From positions 9,217,001 through 9,277,000 of the forward strand of contig NC_092680.1 of NCBI RefSeq assembly GCF_964355755.1: a stretch of 60,000 bases of DNA. The letters run 5' to 3'. Shown piece by piece: positions 13,201-22,888 of this stretch (its first letter is position 1; every line of letters starts with the position of its first letter). The notes below the pieces were generated by a model that saw only the letters and a program-made list of their open reading frames with translations, was not told the DNA's origin and did no database searches. The position numbers and the translations under genes were made by a program. This DNA is from Antedon mediterranea. Lineage: Eukaryota > Echinodermata > Crinoidea > Comatulida > Antedonidae.

Positions 13201-16200
13201 ATTATACAGTCCAATTTGTAAACCCTCTTTTTATTTAAAAAAAATATAAGATATTGTTTTTACAGTTGTTGACTTTGAAGTCAAGTATTCTCGCTTTTTT
13301 TGTTACAGGTATGGCAACATTATGACTGTATTGGTTTGTCTTACGAACCAGAGAACTACGTCTGTGAACTGTGTAAGCCTAGAGAAGTAGCAGATGAAAT
13401 TAAGATGAAGCCACAGCCCAAGTATGCCCAACCAGGCCAGACTTACTACTTATGTCTAACAAGAGAAGATGGTACTCAAGTCAAAATGGGTTAGTTGTAC
13501 ATATTGGGGTTTTTTTAAATTGTCATACCATCCACCAGTAAACACATGACCCGGGCGGGCATCATGTACAGCATGAGAAACCTAAGTTTTGTAAACCAAG
13601 TCTCATATGAGGCATTGTTAGTGGCTGTCAAATAGATCCTGGAACTTTGAGTGCAACATGATTTGAACCAAGGAGCCTAACAAACATGTCAATCACCAAG
13701 TCATAGTGCCACTCCTCCCCTTTCCCTAATACTGTACCACATTTAAGACTGAGAAAGCACTGTGTTCTAAAGCACACAAGAGTAGGTTATTACTTTCTGT
13801 GTGAGTGTTACTGACAGATGGTATTACTATGCTTGTCATTGGTGTTTTTAGAGTTGAAAACTCTATTACTGCACTTTAGCCATATTGTATATTGGCACAA
13901 CATGCTAAATTAAGATGTATATATTATTATATTTGTGATTGACATACAATTAATTTTTAGGTGACTGTGTTTACTTGCCAAGAACTCAAGAGGACAATGC
14001 CCCCGTCATTATACCATCAAACACAAATAACCATTCCAATCACATCATATTTAGAGTTGAGCAGCTGTGGAAAAATGACAAGTAAGAATTATTTGATGTT
14101 ATTGTTAAGGCCCCACTGTGTCAAGGCCCCACTGTGTCACACAAACTCTTAGGTAAAATATGCTTACATAAGTTTCTCTTCTGAATCGGCACCTTATTAT
14201 TATTATTATGTTAAAACATTCTTTTATCCCATAAAAAATAATCAATCAAAATAGGTAAATATATGTATGGTTATTGTATATTTTAGAGGTGAAAGGTGTG
14301 CGTTTGGACATCACTTTCTTCGTCCACATGAAACCCATCATACTCCATCAAGAAAATTCTTCAAGAACGAGGTAAGATAACTGGTACTCCAATCCAATTT
14401 TACCACCCAAGAGATTTATGGCCACACTGATATGCTATTTGAACAAATAAATCTATAATAAATATATAAATGAAATTATGCATTATATGTGTAAAAATGT
14501 TATATCTCTTTTCAGCTTTTCCGAGGTCCCTTCTATGAAATTATTCGTATTGATCTTATAAATGGATTCTGCTGTGTAATGGATCTCTATACATATTGCA
14601 AAGGTAAGCAACTCTTCCTCTTGACATCCAGTGTACATTCATTAATCTTAAGTTTTTTTAATAAAAATCAGATCAACTGGATTGTCCTGATAGCCCTAAA
14701 TCTATGGCCTATTCTACTTTACTGTTCTAATACATTATTCAATTAATCTGCTGCTTTCAGTTTGAAACAATGTCAACAGTTAAGCTATTCAAAAAGTCAG
14801 TACTTGTATTTTGGCTGCAGAGTAGAACAGTTAAAGCTGAACGTGCAATAGTACCATTAAATATAACCTTTACATTTACATTCACCAGATCTAACACAGA
14901 TATAAAATTAACTGATTAGATAGTATACAAATAATGAATGTTTATGAGTGTAATGGTACAAATAATGGCATGAGGTGAATGATGAAAGGTTATATATCAA
15001 CAAGAAAATGCCGAGTTGATATTAAACCTTTCATCATTTACCAAATGCCATTATTTGTACCATTACACGAATATAAAACATTTATTATTTGTTTTATATA
15101 ACATCTAAATAGATTCCTGTTATTTGAATCAAATAAAAGGTAGGCCTAGCCAATTCCTACTTTTCATTCACTTTGATTAAAACAGTAACATTTGGTTTTT
15201 AATATTATATTAAATGTTAGTGTTAATTTAATGTAAATAATGTCCACAAACGACCAAGGCCTAGCAAGGCTTAAACGCCTGGCTAGGCCTAGCCTAATAC
15301 TAACCGGCCTAGGCTACACCCTAGTACTAGCTTGGCTGAAAGGCAAAACTTATCTAGGCTAATTATGGTTTTTTCAATGATTCCACGTCTTGTAGAGATC
15401 TTCCCATTAATAAATCAAAATCCTAAACACAATCTAAAGCTAATTTAAATGCCTTTTTGATCTAAATTAGTACATATGTCTCTCCAGAAATGTACTCCAT
15501 CCCGAAAAACCAGCCATCATAACATTCAAATCGCTGTGAAAGTACAAAATAGGTGGCGCTGTTGTATTTCAAAAGCAATAGTATAATAACAAAATATTTT
15601 CCAAACGCAAAAAGATTTTTTTTTCGTACACAAAAAATTCCAAAAAAGTACTATTAAACGATCATTTAATAGTGCGTACTATAGCATGCCATGTGACCCA
15701 CATTCGTCCAATCAAATGACAGGAATTTTTTTAGGTGTTAATAATGGTTAATATATACACATGATATCAAATCACTTCATCACTAGAACAATTATTGTAA
15801 TACACTTCTAATCTATATTGTGTCATTGTTTTCAACATGCATTTTATTTGATTGGGCGATAATTTATTTTTGTTCTAGGACGGCCGAAAAACTTTAAAGA
15901 AGAAGACATTTATATTTGTGAATACCGATTGGATAAAACAGCTCATTTATTTCATCCTATTAGCAAAAATAAGTTTCCAATTTGCACAAAGTCATATGCG
16001 TTCAATAAATTTGAAAAGAAAATTATTCCAAAAAGAGATTATTCGGTAAGTGAACATTTTATTGTTATTTCATGATTAGGTCTGTTTAATAGGTTATTTT
16101 TGTTTTTATAAATGATCTAGGATTTAATTTTCAATCTTTTTATTTCATTTTGTAGCCTCATTATGTACCGGAGCATTACAAAAGAGGTTATGGAGGAAGG

Positions 16201-17874
16201 TAAGTTTACAAAAACAAATTATTGAAATGTTACTCAATATGTATACAGTAAGGACTGTCTCATTTCTGTCTGAATCTAAAAGTTTTTTTTATCTTATACC
16301 TACCACCTACTGTAATAATGGTGATCAAAATCATGATTTAATATTGCAATCCTTGCTATGTTACCAAACAAATATAACAAGACTATTCCCAGAATTAGTC
16401 ACACTTATAGTGACAGTCAGTCAGTGACATTTAGACAGGTTGATTGGCTGAGCTAGGCTACAGTGCTGTTTGTGCTTGTCTAGCTAGGCTGCAAAATTGT
16501 GCATGCTTGTAATTGCTTTGCTAGGCTGTACATCTGACCTAGGCTTCAGGTATTCTGAATAATAGCCTGGTTTGACAGTAGTACACACTATAGTGGTCTA
16601 AGCCCATAGTAAACCTTTAATCAGTCATTTAAAAACTATAACTACAGTGCATTTGTTCCTTTTAGACCCACATGGAAATGCAATAAAGACAAATCAGATG
16701 AACAGCCTGACCTAAACAAACAAGACATTGCCATGAAAAGGTACAGTAAATAAGAGCTTTAATTGTAATGAGAATGGTATACATCTATTGTACTGATTAA
16801 CAAATGGCATGACAAAATAGAATTTTCAAAAAGCGATTCCAAACTACGTACATACACTGCATATTGGTGAAAATTACGTCTTAAAATCACATGATTCACA
16901 AAAAACAGTACAAAACAGTTATGCTTCTTGAATGTATGGGGAATTAGCATTGATTTAAGATTTGTGGTTGATGTGAGGATTCATGATTAAACATTAAGTT
17001 GAACAAAAAAGGAAATTCTGGAGGAAAATTAGATAAACTAAATGCATGCTTGTTATTTTTACAAAAGGATGCGAAAGTTGGGGAAGAAAAACAATGAGAA
17101 TCGGCAACAGAAGCAGAAACGTGTCAACGCCATCTCACTAGGCCTACTTGACAAGCTACCTGGAATGCAACGTAGGTAGCGGGCGTGCAGGCAGGCAGGC
17201 GTGTCAATGGTGGCTAGACAGGTTGGTTGGCTGGCTGACCCAGGCTACAGTGTGTGTACTGGCAGGCTGTAGTACATACTGGCCTACACTGCTCTTTGTG
17301 CATGATATTACTAATGCCACCAATCTACTCTTACCACTAATGACGACAAGACATAGCTAGATTGTTATTACTAATATTTAGACATGCCAAGTTTGTGTGA
17401 AATAATTGCCTATAAATTATTTGATATTTCATTTTAAATATCCAAATTTGTCAGAATTTTCACGTACAGGATGTACAATGCTACAATGAGTGGGTGATAG
17501 TGCATCTATCTATTAAGAGACAAATTGTACATTAACTAAAATACAGAAATTTCAGCTCTGTGACCATGCACCATGCCTCCACTACTTGGCAATTCTGAAA
17601 ATGACTATGCATGATAGTACACAAACAATTTAATATGTAATTCTAACAAATATTATACTGTTTGCAGTTTTTATTTTGCATAATTATTTTAATCTTTTTA
17701 AATTAATTTTATATTGTTTTTATAGCGGTAGACCTAACATTTTATATTGTTGTTTTTATAGCGGTAGACCTAACATTTTATATTGTTGTTTTTATAGCGG
17801 TAGACCTAACATTTTTGCTTGAGGCCACTGGTAAGAGACAACGTAAACGATTGGCATCAGAGAGCTTTGTTTAG
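1156..17874 (+). CDS. ASH1L: ASH1L-type histone H3K36 methyltransferase, C-terminal 886 residues (21 exons, 5' part outside window)
   Basis: Family knowledge: ASH1/ASH1L is a nuclear Trithorax-group enzyme that methylates histone H3 lysine 36 and counteracts Polycomb silencing. Seen here: 21 exons whose phases all agree, giving 886 residues and a stop at 17872-17874. Domains by fragment residue are AWS about 82-133, SET about 135-255, post-SET about 258-275, an AT-hook-like GRPPK motif about 290-300, bromodomain about 400-510, PHD about 550-600 and BAH about 630-770. SET hallmarks are intact: [13 protein letters not shown] and YDYNFHAF. The order and the tail (LLDKLPG, then VDLTFLLE) match vertebrate ASH1L, so NSD and SETD2 relatives are excluded. 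The long disordered N-terminus lies upstream of the window. The gene converges on HERC1. Not seen: promoter or start codon. Confidence 0.96.
1481..2134. mobile_element. Non-autonomous DNA element with TACCTCCGCC terminal inverted repeats
   Basis: TACCTCCGCC at 1481-1490 is exactly inverted as GGCGGAGGTA at 2125-2134. The interior is AT-rich and non-coding. A diverged piece of the same interior (ATTAAATCAAATTATG, ATAACTCTTGCCTCTTGTA) lies at 21905-22165. An (AACA)n run sits near the right end. Confidence 0.65.
2231..3290. mobile_element. hAT-like element copy 1 (CAGG-CCGTAGCCAGG termini, poly-G/poly-C ends)
   Basis: Left end CAGGCCCGTAGCCAGG, right end CCTGGCTACGGCCCTG, an almost perfect inverted pair followed inside by long G and C runs. 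CAG-starting termini are typical of hAT elements. The interior (about 2380-2610) matches the reverse complement of the element at 5350-6207. No intact transposase frame is visible. Confidence 0.65.
3952..4336. repeat. Minisatellite, 55-bp unit, about 7 copies
   Basis: Unit ATCTATCCTTGTGTTGTTGG... repeats every 55 bp (starts 3952, 4007 and so on) with a few substitutions. It lies in the intron between ASH1L window exons 1 and 2. Confidence 0.95.
4791..4910 (+). CDS. ASH1L: ASH1L window exon 2: conserved pre-AWS block
   Basis: Acceptor AAATCTAG, donor GTAAGT. It encodes [18 protein letters not shown] and ends FKKIRT. This corresponds to the vertebrate ASH1L block that directly precedes AWS. 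Phase is 2 in and 1 out. Confidence 0.92.
5350..6207. mobile_element. hAT-like element copy 2 (CAG-GGCGGATCCAG termini), opposite orientation, with nested MITE
   Basis: Left CAGGGGCGGATCCAGG followed by a G run, right CCTCTGGATCCGCCACTG. Interior 5935-6110 carries ATCATGTTACATCCAGGGAC and TTTATTTTTCAGGTAAAAAT, matching the reverse complement of copy 1. The palindromic MITE at 5488-5797 is inserted inside it. No clear 8-bp target duplication was seen. Confidence 0.65.
5488..5797. mobile_element. Palindromic MITE family, copy A
   Basis: 5635-5796 is a long near-perfect palindrome: arms start ACAAATAATGAATG and meet around 5711-5718. It is preceded by the family leader with CTGTCATTTGATTGGA and GTGGGTCACATGG. 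Copies B and C are at 14927-15740 and 52872-53155. Confidence 0.8.
6387..6492 (+). CDS. ASH1L: ASH1L window exon 3: start of AWS
   Basis: Acceptor TTTATAG, donor GTTAGT. It encodes LHIDVKP followed by the first AWS cysteines, RCSC...[14 protein letters not shown] cysteines bind zinc and brace the SET fold. Confidence 0.95.
6493..7982. other. Intron, nothing recognised
   Basis: ASH1L intron 3, very AT-rich. Apart from loosely repeated ATTGATTTTATCAC segments near 7490 and 7570, nothing can be named. Confidence 0.6.
7983..8088 (+). CDS. ASH1L: ASH1L window exon 4: rest of AWS
   Basis: Acceptor CCTTACAG, donor GTATGA. It encodes [20 protein letters not shown] and the start of SET (ERFM). The Cys spacing matches AWS. 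Confidence 0.95.
8381..8506. mobile_element. ACAGTAGAA-type short inverted-terminus element
   Basis: Begins AGTAGAACC and closes GGGGTTCTATACT, with internal TATTAAGGGGACAC-like repeats. It is one of at least seven related copies in the window (also near 240, 10481, 22889, 40945, 53439 and 55745). Confidence 0.6.
8613..8860 (+). CDS. ASH1L: ASH1L window exon 5: SET core
   Basis: Carries RGWGI (SAM-binding strand), [33 protein letters not shown] and EMQKW, the conserved SET core including the pseudoknot motif NHSCxPNC. The donor is the weak GTGTGT. The Trp codon is split with the next exon. Confidence 0.97.
9235..9343 (+). CDS. ASH1L: ASH1L window exon 6: end of SET
   Basis: Acceptor TTTTCACAG, donor GTAGGA. 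It encodes [20 protein letters not shown] followed by YDYNFHAF, which contains the catalytic-site Tyr region of SET domains. Confidence 0.96.
9520..9678 (+). CDS. ASH1L: ASH1L window exon 7: post-SET and AT-hook-like basic stretch
   Basis: Begins [16 protein letters not shown], the zinc-binding post-SET motif CxCx4C. A lysine-rich stretch with [10 protein letters not shown] follows, resembling an AT-hook. Phase is 0 in and 0 out. Confidence 0.95.
9679..10650. other. ASH1L intron with a 40-bp tandem duplication and one short element
   Basis: TGGTTTTATTATCTCTAGCA is repeated at about 10041 and 10080. A partial ACAGTAGAA-type element lies at 10481-10595 (ACAGTAGGACCCTCC, then TATTAAGGGGACAC). 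Nothing else was recognised. Confidence 0.6.
10651..10855 (+). CDS. ASH1L: ASH1L window exon 8: linker to bromodomain
   Basis: Acceptor TTTTCCCAG, donor GTACGT. It encodes [20 protein letters not shown], matching the vertebrate segment MSNRERNFVLKHHVFLVRN in position and pattern. Confidence 0.9.
10856..11202. other. Intron, nothing recognised
   Basis: ASH1L intron 8, AT-rich, no repeat or RNA feature seen. Confidence 0.55.
11203..11410 (+). CDS. ASH1L: ASH1L window exon 9: bromodomain, first part
   Basis: Encodes [20 protein letters not shown] then [10 protein letters not shown] and [12 protein letters not shown], closely following vertebrate ASH1L. The bromodomain reads acetyl-lysine. Donor GTAAGT. 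Confidence 0.95.
11667..11799 (+). CDS. ASH1L: ASH1L window exon 10: bromodomain, second part
   Basis: Encodes [18 protein letters not shown] and the helix [13 protein letters not shown]. The PDPIDL motif lies in the ZA loop. Acceptor TTTACAG, donor GTAAAT. Confidence 0.96.
11996..12022 (+). ncRNA. Hammerhead-ribozyme-like core motif
   Basis: CTGATGA (11996-12002), then GGGC (12004-12007) pairing with GCCC (12015-12018) around a 7-base loop, then GAAA (12019-12022). This is the conserved hammerhead core with stem II. Stems I and III and the cleavage triplet were not convincingly found. Such motifs are known in Penelope-like retroelements, so this may be a relic of one. Confidence 0.4.
12362..12503 (+). 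CDS. ASH1L: ASH1L window exon 11: end of bromodomain and linker
   Basis: Begins [20 protein letters not shown], matching the vertebrate KYYGRKSPVGRD region. It ends in a polar linker before the PHD finger. Confidence 0.92.
12504..12903. other. Intron, nothing recognised
   Basis: ASH1L intron 11. Open frames here have no recognisable domain and no phase-compatible splice sites. Confidence 0.55.
12904..13007 (+). CDS. ASH1L: ASH1L window exon 12: PHD finger, first part
   Basis: An acidic EEEEE linker is followed by [20 protein letters not shown] and CM, the first four Cys ligands of a C4HC3 PHD finger. The finger is split by the next intron. Confidence 0.95.
13008..13308. other. Intron within the PHD finger, nothing recognised
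   Basis: ASH1L intron 12. AT-rich, no repeat recognised. Confidence 0.55.
13309..13489 (+). CDS. ASH1L: ASH1L window exon 13: PHD finger, second part, and start of BAH
   Basis: [10 protein letters not shown] and YVCELC complete the His and Cys ligands of the PHD finger. [17 protein letters not shown] then leads into BAH. Confidence 0.95.
13560..13720 (-). mobile_element. Probable tRNA-derived SINE piece
   Basis: On the - strand, a GGTTCAAATC B-box-like motif (about 13660-13669) is preceded by TGGCACTATGACTTGGTG as a candidate A-box, at tRNA-like spacing. The body is diverged. Confidence 0.45.
13961..14081 (+). CDS. ASH1L: ASH1L window exon 14: BAH domain
   Basis: Encodes GDCVYLPR and [10 protein letters not shown], typical BAH strands also found in vertebrate ASH1L. 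Acceptor TTTTTAG, donor GTAAGA. Confidence 0.94.
14287..14371 (+). CDS. ASH1L: ASH1L window exon 15: BAH domain
   Basis: Encodes [20 protein letters not shown] and FFKNE, the conserved RPHETHH block of BAH. Confidence 0.95.
14516..14603 (+). CDS. ASH1L: ASH1L window exon 16: BAH domain
   Basis: Encodes [15 protein letters not shown] then [11 protein letters not shown], matching vertebrate LFRVPLYEII and [12 protein letters not shown]. Confidence 0.95.
14927..15740. mobile_element. Palindromic MITE family, copy B (reversed, with extra internal sequence)
   Basis: 14927-15092 repeats the palindrome of copy A (ACAAATAATGAATG...ATTATTTGT). The leader is found in reverse at 15550-15740 (CCATGTGACCCACATTCGTC). 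About 400 bp between them, rich in CTAGGCCTAG motifs, is absent from copies A and C and may be an insertion. It lies in the intron between BAH exons 16 and 17. Confidence 0.75.
15879..16045 (+). CDS. ASH1L: ASH1L window exon 17: end of BAH
   Basis: Encodes [18 protein letters not shown] and [10 protein letters not shown], matching the vertebrate DVYICDYRLDKSAHLF block. Donor GTAAGT. Confidence 0.95.
16156..16199 (+). CDS. ASH1L: ASH1L window exon 18: short 44-nt exon
   Basis: Encodes [14 protein letters not shown], equivalent to vertebrate PHYVPDNYKRNGG. It is recognised by homology and phase (0 in, 2 out). Confidence 0.93.
16200..16665. other. ASH1L intron with a GGCTACAGTG-containing segment
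   Basis: 16430-16470 (GACAGGTTGATTGGCTGAGC, AGGCTACAGTG) resembles 17210-17250 in a later intron (GACAGGTTGGTTGGCTGGCT, AGGCTACAGTG). Nothing else recognised. Confidence 0.5.
16666..16740 (+). CDS. ASH1L: ASH1L window exon 19: C-terminal linker
   Basis: Acceptor CTTTTAG, donor GTACAG. It encodes [15 protein letters not shown] and a polar stretch. Conservation is weak, but the phase (1 in, 2 out) is exactly what its neighbours need. The linker is much shorter than in vertebrates. Confidence 0.82.
16741..17067. other. Intron, nothing recognised
   Basis: ASH1L intron 19. AT-rich, no feature seen. Confidence 0.55.
17068..17171 (+). CDS. ASH1L: ASH1L window exon 20: conserved C-terminal helix
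   Basis: Encodes [20 protein letters not shown], equivalent to vertebrate RLNQILLNLLEKIPG. I place the donor at GTAGGT (17172) because it leaves one base, which restores the conserved VDLTFLLE frame in the last exon. Confidence 0.88.
17172..17725. other. Last ASH1L intron up to the first of three acceptors
   Basis: Starts with a GC-richer stretch of GGCAGGCAGGC and GGTTGGTTGGCTGGCTG, then AT-rich sequence leading into the triplicated 3' splice site. Confidence 0.55.
17708..17817 (+). repeat. 36-bp tandem triplication of an ASH1L 3' splice site
   Basis: The unit starts CGGTAGACCTAACATTTT and ends TTTTTATAG. Complete copies are 17726-17761 and 17762-17797, and the third runs into the exon body at 17798. 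A shortened polypyrimidine stretch ending TATAG precedes copy 1. Each copy contains an acceptor AG and the first codons of the last exon. The unit length is divisible by three and has no stop in the coding frame. Confidence 0.95.
17798..17874 (+). CDS. ASH1L: ASH1L last coding exon
   Basis: Encodes [17 protein letters not shown] and ends SESFV at stop TAG 17872-17874. It is equivalent to vertebrate IDVTYLLEEGSGRKLRRR. The start shown is the third of three identical acceptors 36 bp apart. Starts at 17762 or 17726 would add 12 or 24 in-frame residues. Confidence 0.87.
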
Positions 17875-17989
17875 AAGAAAATGTGTGTGACCAATTTTGG
17901 AAAAGCTTTGTTATTTTCTTGCCTATGTGTACACATCAGCTTTGTATTTAAGCATTATCCATGATTGTAATTATTTTTATACTAGTATA

Positions 17990-17995
17990 AATAAA
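17990..17995 (+). promoter_or_regulatory. Candidate ASH1L polyadenylation signal AATAAA
   Basis: Canonical AATAAA about 116 bases after the ASH1L stop. Further AATAAA hexamers occur downstream (for example near 18267), so the used site is uncertain in this AT-rich sequence. Confidence 0.4.
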
Positions 17996-18486
17996 GGATA
18001 TTCTGAAATTAATATTAAATTCAGCAAGACCTATTGTCTTGCATGTAATTATTTGTAAAAATTCATTCAAATTTAAAATATAAAATATCATGTAGATATT
18101 TTCCAGTGGGGAAATTCATTTTCTAGTTATTTGCTGTTTAATATTACTGATGGTGCAGAATGTTTTAATTAATGTACAGTAATTGTATTTATACAGGGCA
18201 TATTATGAACCTTACCAATAGATAATGTTTCCAAAAGATATACAACAAATATCTTGCCGTTTCTGAATAAATGCAACAAAATAGAGGTTGAAATTTAAGA
18301 GGTTGAAAAAAAGTGTGTTGATGACGACTTTTTCTAGATTTTATCAAATGTTTTTTAAAAGAATATAAACTTTATTAAAATAAATAGATATACCAATTTT
18401 AAATTGGGCAGATGTCATGTTTGTGAAATTTTTATTCTAAATATTTATGCCTTGATTTTAAGATCAATATCGTAAGGTAATGTTTA

Positions 18487-18569
18487 TTATTTCATGGCAA
18501 TAACCCATTTAATCTATCTGAGCATTATTTCATGGCAATAACCCATTTAATCTATCTGAGCATTATTTT
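18487..18569. repeat. Tandem duplication, about 38-bp unit, in ASH1L 3' UTR or beyond
   Basis: ATTTCATGGCAATAACCCAT followed by TTAATCTATCTGAGCATT occurs twice in a row. Confidence 0.85.
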
Positions 18570-21500
18570 ATGGTAATTTTATGAAATTAAACCTTTTCTA
18601 TATACCTAAATTAGAAAATGTCATGAAAAATGTGTTATTTTATTTCTTAAAGACTTGTTTATCTTAAACCACTTAAAACTCTTTGTTTATCTTGCAGTTA
18701 ATGTTATTAATTATTTTTAAAACGATTTTGAGGATTTTACCAGCTCATTGGATTTTTTGTATGAAACATAGTATTCTTATTATCTTGTAATGCTCCTTAA
18801 AGCCATGATGATTTCAGGTTGTTCGCTAACTAATGTCCGCTAACTAATGTCCTTTGTTCAACAGTAAAATAATGTGTTGTAAATTGGCATATCCTACTGG
18901 GGACTTGAGTATTGGTTTTTGCATTAATTTACATTTACCAGACAATAGATTTTTTTTCAATTGAATATGCCAAATGTCAATATGCATTATATAAATGTTT
19001 CAATCAATAATATATAACTGTTTCAAAATGATGCAAACTTTATCCACCGATAATTTGTTTACGGTTAATACCTCCATGATCTAAAAGGTGCTTTTGTGAT
19101 ACAAACAAAATGATGTTAAATTGTAAGCATTCCAGGGTTATAAACAAAATTGTAGCTATATTAAATAAGCAAATTTATGACCTGGTGTATAATGTTATTT
19201 TGTATAACTATGCACAATTATTACACAGGGTTTTGTTGAAGGGCTGTTTCATTTTCTTCACTGTTTGTTTACTACTACAAAATAGGTATATATTCTAAGC
19301 CTAATATTTTGTAATTGTTTTAAATTGTCATAATATTATATAAGTACTTTTAAAGGCAATTAACAATTGCTTTTCTATTAGTCTATGAGCAAACATTAAA
19401 GATGTCTCTCAATGATATTCAAAACAAAAAATTACCACCATGTTGGAAAATGCCAATTGCATAGTGTAATATTCTTAAGTGATATTATAGTGGGTGAAAT
19501 AACTCCTTATCTTGTTGAAATTTAACTTCAAATCAAATAACTCTTTATCTTGTTGAAATTTAATTTCAAATCAAAATTAGGATGAATGTTATAGGTATAA
19601 TACTGAGCAATCAATCAAATACAGTACCTGCCTAACAGCAAATCTACAATTTTGAACTTTCAATATAAATAGAACTTTCAAAGTATGAATTTTAATTATG
19701 CTAATATGAATTATTTAAATACTGACTTTATATTTTAATTTATTGATTTATTAATTACATATTTTGCTTCTGCCAAATATTTGCATTTCAACCCTTGAAA
19801 GTGATTAGGTAAATTTTTGTATGCTAATACAAATTTGGCTGTTCTTGTATGTTTGATTGTCTGTATTCTATCTCCACATAATGGAATTCTGTAATATAAT
19901 GTCACATAATGTATCTCATGTGGTACATGTGTTATGTTACTATGATACAGCCGTCACATTAGGAGCAGATCCAGGATTATCAAACGGGTCAAGGCCAACA
20001 TATACTAATTACCTTTAAAAAATAGACAACAGAATTAATAGTAGTTCAAAATTTCATTTTAGCTTTCAGAAGGAAAGCCTGCCCGTAAATATGACCTGGT
20101 GACTTTAATCCTGTTTCAGAATTCGCTTATGATACTGGAAAAATGATTGATGCATTACCGAGAATCGCCTCATAAAATACCTTTAGACTGCAACAGATGA
20201 ATGAATATAGACATTTTTTAGTGATAATTTTAAGAAAGGGTACAGTTTGTAGTAGTATTTTATCATTACTGTATTTCTATGGGGTGGTGTAATTAATTTA
20301 TCTACTTAAGTAGTACTAAATGTCCCTGAAATGGCCAAATCTTGATTTTGTATGTAATAATAAAATTGTATAGAAATAATGTAAAGAGAAGAGGCAATCC
20401 TTGCCTATTGTACATTAAATTATTAGATAAATTTGGTGGAATTTTTAAACAATTTACATTAGCCTAATAATATAATTTATTATTTTTTTTTTTAGATAAA
20501 GGTATATATATATTTTCTTGTTTGGGAATTTGGTATTATAGAATAAAATACAATACCTATTTTATTATACATGATTCATGGTGAAATTTAAATTACAGAT
20601 AGCATTTTATTCCGGTTAATGTATACGTGCAGTGTGTGCTCTTTGATTCTAAATAAAATCAAGTGTGAGCTTTATCATAATTGTTCTTTTTTTTTCAGAT
20701 TTTTATTTTAAACAAAATTTTCTAAATTCAATTACCGGTACTATGCACCACATATTGGTATATTTGATTTTATAATGCGCAGGACACATACGATTCTATA
20801 ATAGTAACCAGTTATATAAAAAAATAAAAGGGTCGAAATTTTGCCATTTTTCGAAAATTTCCCAGGGATTTTTTTTTTTTAATGGTCAAATTTCGACATT
20901 TTTATTTTTCTAGTTAGCTAGTTATTATATCATAATTGAAATGCGCAGAACAAATGATTCTGCGCATGCTATTTATGATAGTAACCAGTTATGTCAAAAA
21001 ATGAAATCCCTAATTACTGATTACTATATCATAATTGACATCCATGCTTGCATTTTTTACGCTGCTGCTTTAGCCAGCTACGTCCCAAGAAGACTACTCA
21101 TTCAGAAGCTAAAGTAAGCAGCAGTTATAGTTCTAGAGGCCGATGTTTTTGGTAATTTGTAAACTAGGACGGGTAATGCTCAAATTACAAACCCCAAAGC
21201 ACGTCTGGGAGAGGAGAGTATGAGAAAATTAGCCGATATAATACAGATGCATGTAGACAGTCATCTGTAAAATCTTGTTCAATAAATAATGACTTTGTTG
21301 TTGCTGTCAACATAGGCCAGTATTATAATAATTCACTGTAATCAAAACATTATTTCTGGTATTTACAATGAGTCCCATTTGACTGTCAATCTAGACCGAT
21401 ATTATAATACTGTAATTCGCTGTCAGATAATCATTTAATTAATTTTTGTTTGTAATAGGATACAATTTGTTGACACTTGAAGTGTCTAGGCTTGACCTTA

Positions 21501-21904
21501 GCAATAAAATAAACTAAAGTGACAGAAAATTATTAATATTATTTAGAAATTTTTATTTAAATTATTTAATAAGTACATCATCTTTTAAAGATTCAATATT
21601 TTTTATTTTTCAATTTCAATTGCACAATTATGACATATCAAAGTATGAATTCTTGTTGTATTTTACTTCAAATACTAAAGTTATTCACTTCTGTACCAAA
21701 AAATAAATTGTATTCACGTATAAAAACAGAAAAGAAACATTTAATTATAACCCAAAAACCATTGTCTATTTTATTCTATTATGTGACAATAAAATGACAT
21801 TCAAAAACAAATTTGAAATAAAAAATATTTTTCAGGGGGACAATATATCTTTAAAACTGTTACATCAACAAGCGAGCAACGTTTTTTGTAAGAATATTTC
21901 TTGT

Positions 21905-22165
21905 TTAAATGGGGTTTACATTAAATCAAATTATGTTTAAAAATTACAAATCAAAAATTATAACTCTTGCCTCTTGTAGTAATTCTTGAGAAAATGCAAT
22001 TTCAGTTTACTTGACTGCTCAGTACTAGATTGCGAGACCCTGTTCCGGATTGCATTTCAAATCTAATGGAGTGGTCCTTAACCACCTATTTGGTAGAGAT
22101 CCTGAAATAACTTTTTGAATAATCCTGCTAACAACAGACACGCGATCAACATCCTTGGTATTGAT
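21905..22165. mobile_element. Fragment of the TACCTCCGCC element
   Basis: Shares ATTAAATCAAATTATG, ATAACTCTTGCCTCTTGTA and AATCCTGCTAACAA in the same order as 1738-2075, and ends near ATCCTTGGTA. The left terminus is missing. Confidence 0.6.
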
Positions 22166-22888
22166 TGACAACTATTACAGTTTTTACTCTATTAGATAAC
22201 ACATGAATTGTTTGCACAAAAACTGTTTATTTGAATAATATGCTCATTGATATAATAATAAATATCACTAATTGCACCAATACAAAAATAATTGACATTA
22301 AATAATAACAAGAGAACAATATAATGAATGGAAGCAGGGTATAAAGCAGAAATAATTGTCTCCATTTTGTAGGGATGGTATGTTAACAACTAAACAATCA
22401 TTGTTTTGTATTCATTAATAATAAAAAACATTTGTTATAATTTACATTAATAAATTGCACCTTTAATAAAATGCATTCTTCACTTGATATTAAAGAATAA
22501 TTGCACATCAAAGGCTCAAATATAAACATCCTTATTGTCAATTTAATAAAATCATTAAAAAATATCAATATTAAATAAATTGTTATTTAAATGAAACATT
22601 TTATTTATACAGTATATATTTTTGGAAAAGTAAAATTAGTTTTGTTTCTAAAGTTTTATTATTACAATAATAATTAAATATTGGTTTTTATACAACTACT
22701 ATATGTTCTTCATCAACATTTTCCTCTAAATAAAATATTTTTTTCTGTATAAGACTCTTAAAACTAAGGAAAACCAACTTTATTTCTTTAAAAAAAAAAC
22801 AGAATCAAAATAAACAAGTTTAAAATTTCAAAATGTATAATGGTACTATTAATGGCAATTAAGAATGTTTCATATTCATTCGGTATAA

